Shown: positions 27,005 to 35,560 of the stretch, piece by piece
How positions within the stretch are numbered: the first letter of the stretch is position 1
Layout of the letters: every line of letters begins with the position of its first letter
Assembly: GCA_004154925.1 (NCBI GenBank)
Contig: QJNS01000142.1
Span: forward strand, 140,607-204,606
Origin: Monosporascus cannonballus
Lineage: Eukaryota; Ascomycota; Sordariomycetes; Xylariales
DNA length: 64,000 nt
Reading direction: 5' to 3'
The notes under the pieces: model-generated
What the model saw: only the letters and a program-made list of their open reading frames with translations
Told to the model about the DNA's origin: nothing
Database searches by the model: none
Position numbers and translations under genes: made by a program

Positions 27005-27288
27005 ATATAGTTTAAAAAAGTTTAAGGGTTCGGCTTTTTTAAGGCTTTTTATATGTACGGCAGAAATGTCGACTTTTGAAGTTGACGGCTAAGGGCTCCC
27101 CAGATATAAAAAAACTGCGTACGATCCTCGCCGATCGCCTTTCCGTTAACGAATAATTTCCTATCTATCTTAAGCCTTTAGGCGTTATGGTCCTTACGGC
27201 CTTATAATTTACGAACGGTTCGTAAAACCTAACGGTACGGTTCTTCGGTATCCATGGCGAATAAACTGCGTACGAATAACGGGTGCAT
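27005..27288 (-). pseudogene. gag, 5' part (gag-only element)
   Basis: The first in-frame ATG found on the - strand is at 27,288, with a second at 27,255. The frame carries RIP stops but reads through a segment around 27,105-27,175 (RLKIDRKLFVNGKAIGEDR, then FFYIWGALS), which resembles the N-terminal part of fungal Ty3/Gypsy Gag proteins (K/R-L-x-I-D-x-K-L...I-G-x-D-R-x-x-F-x-Y). The frame is interrupted at 27,005 by copy B and continues at 20,305. Confidence 0.8.
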
Positions 27289-27333
27289 AACGTTGGCGTA
27301 TTTCTTACGGCGACGGACCGTTCGCAAAAAAGG

Positions 27334-27346
27334 AGATTTCTCAATA
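27334..27346 (-). promoter_or_regulatory. Self-complementary primer-binding site of the gag-only element
   Basis: These 13 bp lie immediately inside the 5' LTR in element orientation, where the minus-strand primer site belongs. In sense they read TATTGAGAAATCT. The LTR itself contains the exact complement, AGATTTCTCAATA in sense (27,396-27,408), starting 36 bp after a TATATATA box (27,445-27,452). The predicted RNA 5' end can therefore fold back onto the primer site, as in Tf1 self-priming. There is no match to a tRNA 3' end, which would start TGG. Confidence 0.8.
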
Positions 27347-27511
27347 TGTAAGGGGCTGCATACGTAATAACTAAGGATATGGGCCATAATAGGTTTATTG
27401 AGAAATCTAGGGAACAGCTAAAAAGATGCGTGGGAGCAGCTAGCTATATATACGGGAGCCACGGGATTAGCGTTACGCTAATCCCTCCACTAGGGCCCTT
27501 GGCCCGTGACA
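27347..27511 (-). repeat. 5' LTR (165 bp) of the gag-only element, with promoter elements
   Basis: This LTR is little affected by RIP. In sense orientation it has a near-perfect inverted repeat (27,463-27,485; arms of 11 bp, GGGATTAGCGT, around one base), a TATATATA box (27,445-27,452), a presumed transcript start at 27,408, an AATAAA-type signal overlapping the start region, and an end at 27,347. The order U3 palindrome, TATA, start, poly(A) signal fits a compact LTR. Confidence 0.85.
27463..27485. promoter_or_regulatory. U3 palindrome of the 165-bp LTR
   Basis: Two 11-bp arms (GGGATTAGCGT and ACGCTAATCCC) are separated by a single T. It lies about 10 bp upstream (in element sense) of the TATA box, so it is a candidate binding site for a dimeric activator. 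The RIP-altered copy in the other LTR (about 19,416-19,438) keeps the central eight or more bases of each arm. Confidence 0.6.
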
Positions 27512-30162
27512 ATGTACATCGAAACCGTTCTAAGGTTTTATAGATCTTTAGATATTCATATAGCTAATATTCGTATATATTTCGTACTAGATTTTTTTTA
27601 ATATTCTTGTAAAATTTATATCTTGTCCGTTTTTTGATTTTTTGAGAGATTATCGTTATATTATTAAATTTTCTGAAATATATTAAAAGGTACTGCTAAA
27701 ATTGTTGCAATTTATTACGGACGTAAATTTTCTTTCATAGTAATATTAAATACTATATGGCTAATTTTAACCAATTTCTTTTCGAAATCTGATTACTTAT
27801 TTAAAGCGTTTACTTTGTCATTCTTTAAATTTTTTTCTTTAAATAAGAAAGAAATCGAAAATCGCTAATTTTTCTGCGTAACGAAATTATCGTTTTATAA
27901 ATCTTTTGATCGTAATAAATCGGATAAGATTTTAATAATCCGTATAAACTTTAACCGGATATAAATTTTCTTTTAGAAAATATTTAAACTTTTAAAATGC
28001 TATAATAATGGCCATAAATTCTTTATCTGGAATACCGTAATTAAATTTGACTTTTTTAATTTGTATAAAAAGAATACAATACGGTACAGTTTGCTTTAAT
28101 TATTTCGTTATCCGATTATTACGCTTAACGCGTAATCCGAAACGTCGGTATTTAGTTTAAGGGGGCGGTTTAAATTATATATAATTAATATTAATTCGTT
28201 AATAATTGTATTTTTAATATTTTGAAATACCTTTTTTATATCTAGCGTTTATTTAAATTTCCTTTTTTTTTCGTAAGGTTCGTTCAGGGTATAATTATTT
28301 TACTAAAATTTCGAATAAATTTCTTATAATAATTGGCGAATCCAAGAAATACTTATATCTTTTTAACCGTGGTTAACGTTTGCCATTTTGTGATTATAGC
28401 GATTTTTTGGGACTTATTCTAATATATCTTAGAGTAATAATATGTTCCAGATATTTTACTTTTTGCACGTAAAACTGATTTTTTTTTTCCGTTAATAAGT
28501 ACCTTTGCGTTTTATAAAGCTTAAAAAATTTTATAAACGTATTTTGTATGTACTTTTTTTATTTCTGAAAAAATGAGAATATCGTCGAGATAGCAGACGA
28601 CAAAAATATCCAGGTATTTTCGTAATATATAATTAATTATCCGTTAAAAAGTTACTAGTATATTCGTAAGCCCCATTAGTATAACTAAGTACTTAAATAT
28701 TTCGTATTTCGTCCTAAACGCTGTTTTTTATTCGTATTTTTTTTATTTTAATAAGGTTATATCCGTCTTTAAAATCGAATATTGTAAATTATTTGGCTCC
28801 GTAAAATCAGTTTTTTTATTTCCGTAATAAGGGCGAATAATATTCGATTTTTAATAATGATGTCGTTTAGTTGGCGATAGTTAACCATAAGTCGCAGTTT
28901 TTTATTTTTTTTCGGTACGAAGAATATAAGGTATTCTGTCGATAATTTCGAAAGTCGAAGTTATCCTTTTTGTAACCGACTTTCCAGGTATTTTCTGAAA
29001 ATACGTAATTCGTTTTCGCTAAGATTGTAAATAGGGTAAAATTTCGTCGAAGATCCTTTTCTGAGAATTATCTTATGATCTTATTCGTTATATTCCGGTA
29101 ATTTCGTATCCAGTTTTTTTCTAAAAAACTATTCGTAAAAAGTAATATTATGGTATTATATTGGTTAAATTTTTTGATTTTCGAGGCTGCTGTTATAAGT
29201 CGTTATTTAGTTGCTTTAGTTTCGCTTTAATAATAATAACCATACGTCGTATTCTTTTTTGATGCTCGGTTTTTTTCTTATATTTTGTCCCTTTAAGTAG
29301 TAAGGTTTTTATTATATTTTTATATTTGCATTTGTCGTTATTTTCGATCGAATATTAAGATTTTAATTTTCTCTTTTTTTGTCCGCTGATGAGGTATAAG
29401 ATAAATTTTACTTAGCTAATCTTTTTTATTAATTAAAATTCCGTACTGGCGTATTTATGGTAATCCTAAGATTATATCGTAATTCCCAAATAAAACGATA
29501 TCGAAATTAATTATCTTGTATCGTTTTTGGATAAAAATTTCGAAATAATTAATTTTATGTATGATTTTTTCGTAGTTGGAGGCGAATTTCTGACTCTCGG
29601 TATTTTTTGCTATATAAAGTTTTAACTTGTATTTCTATGGTAATTTAAGCTTATTAACCATATTCGGTACAATGTAATTTTCGCCTAAAGCTCCGTAATT
29701 CATTATTACGGTATACTAGTACGTTCCGATTCGTATGTTTAACGTAATAAGGTTATTAACGGTTCTTATCGTTACGTTTAAAGCCCTTTCTGAGAATTCT
29801 TTTTGATTTTTTTGGGTTTCGTTATCTTATAGTTTTTTTATAAGTGAATTTTTTAATTCCTATTAGAGTTTGTCGAGCTTTATTTATGTTTCTGTATTTA
29901 ACGCGTTAAGCTGCTGCATTTGTCGTTATTGTCGGCGTATTGTTTCTTTAAGTTATATTAATTATTTTTAGTTTTGCCATATTGTTTTTTTCTTATTACG
30001 TAATTTGTTTTTTTATATTTTTAACTGTATCCTATTATGCGTTATGCAAATTATCGTTTCAGAATTGGCTTATAAATTAACGTTCTTTTTTTAATAACTT
30101 TCTTTTTCGTAAGAGTTTGTAATAAATCCTAATTAAAAATGGAGATTTATAATAACGTATTA

Positions 30163-32011
30163 AATAAGCTCGCGAAATAGATAAGCTCGCGGGACACTTT
30201 TTAGCACTTTATAACAACAAATTCAAATTAATCAATTATAACGCAATAAATCAATTCAAACTAATCGGATTTTTTATCGCTAGACGTATCTATAGCTTTT
30301 TCACAAGTACGCGCATTATGTTCGGGCTTGTCGCAAACGTTATATTTTCGTTTTTTTGTTTCAATCCTTTTACGACGATTACCTTCAGCTACTGTTGGCT
30401 GTATTTTTTCACCATCTTTTTTCTTTTGGGCCAGAAGAACTTGTCCCTCTTATATAATAAGTGTTCTTTCTTTTTGAAAACGTTTATTTTTGATTTTTCG
30501 ACGTTTGCTTAATATGTAATTCGTTTCGCGCAATTGGGCCGTTTTTCTCCGAAGAAAAGCAATTTCGTACAAAAGTAACAAGTACTTTTCGTTAAAAAAT
30601 TAACTGATTTTACCATTTTTGTTAGCGAGTTACCCTAATAATTTTTAATCTTTTTTTGTAAGTAACGTTTTTATTTCGTTATTTTATAGATATTTTTAGA
30701 GGTTTTTGCGAACGGGGAAATAAAATTGGCGAAAGTAAGCGGCGAGACCGTCGGTATAGGTATAATCGGAAAAACGTTTAATTCGGAAAAAACCTTATTA
30801 AGATCGAATAGAACAAATCCAATTTTTGCAAATCCGGATTTGATATTGTCGGACGTTATGGCAGCTTTGAACGCGTCGTAAAACCGGCAAGGAAATCTTT
30901 TTTCGCGATATGGGTATGGTAACGTCATATTAAATTTTCGATATAAAGCAAATAAGCGCGCTTTAAGACGAAAAAGCAGGATACGTTAAAAGGTTAAAGT
31001 AAATAAGAAAAATGCGCAGGTATGTAAAAGGTAATAATGTTGTTATTCGCGTAATATTTTTCGAATTCGATCAAATGGTAACTTTTGTAGCCGTCGAGAA
31101 TAAGTAAACGTTTCGATTTTTTCGTACGCGTCCGTATATTTATTAAAATGTTAAATCTATTTTAGATTTATTTGGTTTATTATTTAATTATTAGAATTAA
31201 TATTAACTTTTTAATCGGCTAGTAATAAGTTATCGCAATACCAGAAACTAAAATAAGTTTTTCCTACGAATATAATAAATAACGGCAAAACTTAACTTTG
31301 CGAATTAACAACTTATAAAACTATAACCTATTTCCGATTACCTTATTACGTTTATTTAGGGTTTTTACGTTTTTCAACGCTTATAATTATTAAACTCGAT
31401 ATTATAAGAAGTTTTATTAAAAAAATCGTTTTGTCGAAATTCTAAATATCCTTTTTTGCGATACCGTATTTTGTAATTATAACCCGAATAAATTCGAACT
31501 ATTTGCGAAATGTTTATAGATTTTCGTATAAGACCCATTAATAATTGATCTTTCGATTTAAACGCGTTTAGAACTTTTTTTGCCGTCGCATAAAATTCGA
31601 CGCCTATTTAACCTTAACGCGTATTGTAACGCGTTAGGCAAGTAATAAATTTGCCATATTTTAATGTATTAAAGTTAGACAGGAAACGCTTACGCATTTA
31701 GGTTAAGGATTTTTTCGATAATGTATTTTTTTTCGGTCGGCGTCAATTTTCGCAAATGGGAGATAATATCGGCTCGAGCGCATCTGCCGTTAAATCGCGC
31801 CTCTATGGTAAAATGTAGGACGTCATAAATAGAACTAAATTTTCTATAACTAAGTTTCGAGTTATTCTTTTTAGCTTAAACGGCTAAGTTTATTCTAAAT
31901 GCTTTCGTAAATCGTTTTATATTATAGTTGTTAAAAAGTAAATAATTAAAGTTAAATAGTTAGAATATTAAAAAAAGTGTTCCGCGAGCTTATCTGTCCC
32001 GCGAGCTTATC
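30163..32011 (-). mobile_element. Pogo/Fot1-like DNA transposon with duplicated TIR motif
   Basis: This 1,849-bp element is flanked by TA on both sides (30,161-30,162 and 32,012-32,013), the target duplication of Tc1/mariner-pogo transposons. The terminal inverted repeats are about 40 bp (30,163-30,202 and 31,972-32,011) and differ only by transitions. Each TIR holds two tandem copies of a 17-bp motif, GATAAGCTCGCGGRACA, likely the transposase-binding site. The interior carries a decayed transposase on the - strand. Size, TA target and transposase C-terminus agree with fungal Fot1-like elements. It lies inside chromovirus copy C and is therefore younger than it. Confidence 0.88.
30671..30928 (-). 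pseudogene. C-terminal fragment of pogo/Fot1 transposase
   Basis: The 85-residue open stretch starts at an internal ATG. It contains AFKAAITSDNIKSGFAKIGF followed by VLFDLNKVFSELN, which matches the conserved C-terminal part of pogo-family transposases (N-I-x-S-G/A-F-x-x-x-G-L-x-P-F-D-P-x-x-V-L-S-x-L). Upstream (about 30,930-31,900) the helix-turn-helix and DDE parts are present only as RIP-broken pieces. Confidence 0.72.
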
Positions 32012-33590
32012 TAGTAAGTTAATATTTTGATAGTGTTTTTTTATTATATGCTAGATTAATTTTTTTTTTCGTTTGGTAATTATATTATTATAATAATAAA
32101 AAGGGTTTTTTTACGAAGATTATTTTTTTTCGAGCCAGGTTTTTATTTCGGCCAGTTATTAAATATTTTCTAGAGCTATAACTCGAAGGTATCGATATTA
32201 TTATTTATCGTTTTTATTATTTTAGGGACGATTTGGAAACTCGATTTTTTTTATAATATATACGGGTAATTCGTTCGTAAATATGCCGTTTTTATTTTTC
32301 GTAATCGGGATATTTTCGTCGTCGACAATATATAGTATATATTTTGCCGTATCGATTGAGAGTTCCGGGACCGATTTTTTCTGTCCAACCCTAGTATTCG
32401 CGTAATTATTTTCGTAATGTTTTTTGTTGGGTTCGTAATATTTGTTAAGTTAGCTTTATGGCTTTTCGTATTCCTCGTTAGATTTTTCGCTATAGGGGGC
32501 CTGGTATATACTTAGGCCGAATTATGTTAATAGGTTTGCTTTAGTTTTGCTGATTTTCTTTCGATTGTTTTTCGGATATAGGTTTTTAATTATCCTGATA
32601 GATTTTTTTGCGTGCTTTGCATTATACTACTTTATGTCCCATTTTGTTATAATTAAAATATTTGGTTTGGCTTTAGTTTTTTCTATAAGTAATCCTTAAT
32701 TCTATGGGTTTTGGTTCCGTGCCGTAAGAAGTATTACTGCGTCGAAAAGCGTTGGTGTTGGCCGTATGTTAAGGGTTGTTGTTATTTTTTCTTTTAGTAT
32801 TTTTAATGCGCTAAGCGTATTATCGATTATCGATTTTGATTATTATAGCGATATAATCCGATAAATAGTTAGGCCGATCGATTTTAAAAACCTTTTTTTA
32901 TATTTTTTAGGCCGTCGAAGAATGTGGCTATTAATGTTTTTCTCCTTAATTTAGCTTAAATGCTAATTAAACGAACGTATTACTATATTTTGATGCCGAT
33001 TCTTTTTGTTATAATTGCCGGATTTATATTTCGGCTTTTGTTTTTTCGTTTATTATTTCGAAAGTTTTCGTTAATACGTGTTTAAATTGTTCGTAATTGT
33101 TATATATTTGCATTATTTCCGGATTTCGTTTTTCGATTCATGATGTAACGTATTTTTTTATAACGGATTTAAATTAAATAACCGTATTTCTGGTAAGTTA
33201 TCCAATTACGAATTTGATTCGTGTAATAAGCGTAATTAGTCGAATAAGAAAATACTCGAAATATATTCGGCATTACGTTAAAAATTTGGTTAAGGTTCCG
33301 TCGAAAAGTTCTGGTTTAAAAGGTTTAAAACTTTTTTCTGATTTTTTTGATAAAGTTTAGCTAGATAACCTGGTTTGTTCGCGAAGGTTTTCCGATCTCG
33401 GAAGCCTTTTTTTTCTTTAAGCTTTTTATGGGAGGTTTTAAGAGACGTTATAAGGTTATTATTGTTTTTTAAGCTGAATAATGCGTTCGTTTATAGCATC
33501 CAGACGTTGCAGAACTTTTTCGCGAAAAAGGCGAAATTTTTCTGTTTTTTTTCGGATTTTATTCCAGTATTCAGATTATCAGGAACTTGA

Positions 33591-35117
33591 TAAAAATAAA
33601 GTCAAAATTTGTACGAAATTAAATAAATAAATGTTATAATCAGAAACAGTTAAAAGAATTAATTTTCGAAAAAGTAAAAATGGTTATATTCGTTACAAAA
33701 AATATTTAAACAAAACGACCTAGCAAAAAACTCGATTTCAAATATATCGATCCATACCAAATCGCCAAGAAAATTTTAAAGAAGAATTACTAATTAAAAT
33801 TTTTACTGAAGGTTAAATTCCATCTCATTTTTTAGGTTTTCTTATTCGAATTAATAATAAATATAATCAAAGTACATATAGTATAAAATAATATAAAAAT
33901 AAAAAATAAAGTGAGTTACGAAATAGAAAAAATACTTGATATACGAAAAAAAAATAAACTTATATAGTACTTAATTAAATGGAAAAGGCACCTAAATTTC
34001 GAAAATATTTAGGAACCGGCCAAAAACCTTATAAATATTTAACGTTTATTAAAGAATTTTTACCAGCGACAACGAGCGCGCCCTAGTTAACGGTCGACCA
34101 ATTAATAATATCGATCTCGGACCAGTCGGCCGAAAAAACGGCCTATATTAACGTAGCAGTTACGATGGCAGCTTCTAGTTATTCCTATTCTTAACGTTTC
34201 TAATGTTCAAATTCGTCCAACGATTAAAGCCTACATTATATTATGGTAACACCCTTCGAACAGGCCAGAGCCTTTTGCTTACGTAAACGGATAAAACGAA
34301 AAAAAGCTTCATTTATCTTTTTTTTGATAACGGGGTTAAACATTGAAATAAAGCCATTGGAACTTTAATAACCGTTTTTCAATAAGCACTTCTTTGCGTT
34401 TTAAACGCTAATATTTACGACAAATATTTTGTAAAAAAAAACGGTACGCCGGTACTATCGTAAAACCGACCCCGATTAATATATTCTTTATATCTTAGAA
34501 CGTTTTCTATTATTTTACACTTAATATTTTTCAAAAAATAATAAAAATAAAGCATAATTTCGTACCCGAATTCGTCGAAGGCCTTTACACAGTTAATGCA
34601 ACGAACAGTAAAAAACGAAAAGTACGATAGATGTTGAAAATCCAAAACGATATATTTAAAAACAAAAAAATACAAAATCATTTATCAAACAAGAAAAAGG
34701 AAACGGAAATCCTAAGGGCAAAATTTTTGGAAAAGGAAAAATCGTGTTATAATCTAACAAGTTCCGGCCTTAAAAATGGTTAAACAAGAATAATACGAAC
34801 TACATTTCAAATTACGTAACGAATAATTATTATTAAGCCGGTAATTATTAATAATTAGTAGTAATTCTAAGTGATCGTAATTATCGCCGAATACGTAATT
34901 ACAAGTGATTAAGCCAAAAATAAAGAAAATATATACGTTTATTACTTCCCTAGTTTAGATAGTACCAGCTGGTAATACAACTTCATTACCCAAAACGCCC
35001 TTAGTATTACGAGACGCAACTAAGTTATTCTTATTATTTAGAATCCCACGATATTCCTGTCAACATAAACCCGTACGACTTAGGTTTAATAGTTGGTTAA
35101 ACCGCCTAGCCGTCACA
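33591..35117 (+). mobile_element. Chromovirus copy D: 3' fragment with chromodomain and LTR
   Basis: This + strand fragment begins in the integrase C-terminus (matching about 5960 in copy A), continues through a chromodomain (33,916-34,045: SYEIEKILDIRKKN, FEN, EPAKNLI), a purine tract (GGAAAAGGAAAAATCG, ending 34,744) and ends with an LTR (34,745-35,117). Its junction with copy C at about 33,590 joins two opposite orientations. RIP stops are present throughout. The small ORF at 34,415-34,681 (-) has no recognisable product. Confidence 0.85.
34745..35117 (+). repeat. 3' LTR of chromovirus copy D with a different U3
   Basis: The LTR is 373 bp, TGTTATAATC...GCCGTCACA. From about 34,958 to the end it matches the second half of the copy A LTR, including the GGTTTAA/TTAAACC hairpin. 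The first roughly 213 bp beyond the terminal bases do not match copy A or B and lack the 35-bp units. Confidence 0.82.
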
Positions 35118-35560
35118 CTTTTTTATTAATGCCAATAGCCCAGTCGCCCGGAGCGCCACGTATATATCAGCTTTCTTGGTGAACTTTGCTTTTGAAGATA
35201 ACCTTAGCTAGTAGGGCTCAGCCTTAGCAATTAACTGCCTCGATAGCTGTCACCTATTTTCGATTCCCTGGCTGGGCCACCATTTGCCAGTTACGACGAT
35301 TAGACTGCGTAAAGATATTTGCGGTACGAGCAACCCCCATATGGAAGCGAGTTTCGTTGAAGCTATAGGTATCGGTAGGTAATGCCGTGTTTTTGCTTAA
35401 TTTTGGCGATGCGGTCTAATTATTGCGAAATAATTGTCGGATTTTCGGATTGGGTACGTCAGTAATCATATCGACGAGAATACCGGGCCTTAAGGGTATC
35501 ATGGCGTTTAACAAAGTTTCGAACCTAGTTCTTGCTAACAGGCTTGCCATTATGCTGTGT
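35118..35560 (-). pseudogene. Pogo/Fot1-type transposase fragment
   Basis: On the - strand, reading from 35,560 leftward, one finds NFVKRH and RYSRRYDY (end of the CENP-B-like DNA-binding region), IAKIKQKHGIT, then after a +1/-1 shift YSFNETRFHMGVA, VAQPGNRK and KVIFKSKVHQ, which follow the order of pogo transposases (YNFDETGF-MG..., QPGNREWVTAIE, VIFKGK-H). The first catalytic Asp is replaced by Asn (FNET for FDET), and several TAG/TGA stops are present. It is truncated where copy D's LTR ends. It is much less A/T-converted than the DNA to its left. Confidence 0.8.

Larger units (their letters stand above)
19300..27511 (-). mobile_element. Gag-only, self-priming LTR retrotransposon (TR-GAG-like), split by chromovirus copy B
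   Basis: Two direct repeats of exactly 165 bp (19,300-19,464 and 27,347-27,511) act as LTRs and, in element orientation, run TGTCACGGGCC...CCCTTACA. Without copy B (20,311-27,004) and one ATATA duplication, the element is about 1.5 kb. On the - strand it runs 5' LTR, a primer site complementary to its own LTR, one gag-like frame of roughly 370 codons with a CCHC knuckle, a purine tract GAGGAAAGGG, and 3' LTR. There is no protease, RT, RNase H or integrase and no room for them. It must therefore have used proteins of another element. RIP stops make it inactive. The same structure could arise by deletion of pol from a Tf1/sushi-type parent. Confidence 0.82.
27512..33590 (-). mobile_element. Chromovirus copy C: truncated, interrupted by a pogo transposon
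   Basis: This is the same family as A and B, in - orientation. The left end (27,512) starts inside integrase, at the point equivalent to about 22,457 in copy B, and the right end (33,590) stops within gag, equivalent to about 1030 in copy A. Both LTRs, the 3' part of integrase and the chromodomain are missing. The RT box YLDDILIF is intact at 28,569-28,592. The pogo element 30,163-32,011 is inserted in it. Many RIP stops make it inactive. Confidence 0.85.

Noticed and set aside
1..35117. AT-rich half as mitochondrial DNA or a misassembly
   Set aside because: It contains LTR retrotransposons with target duplications and RIP-type transitions, which are nuclear features.
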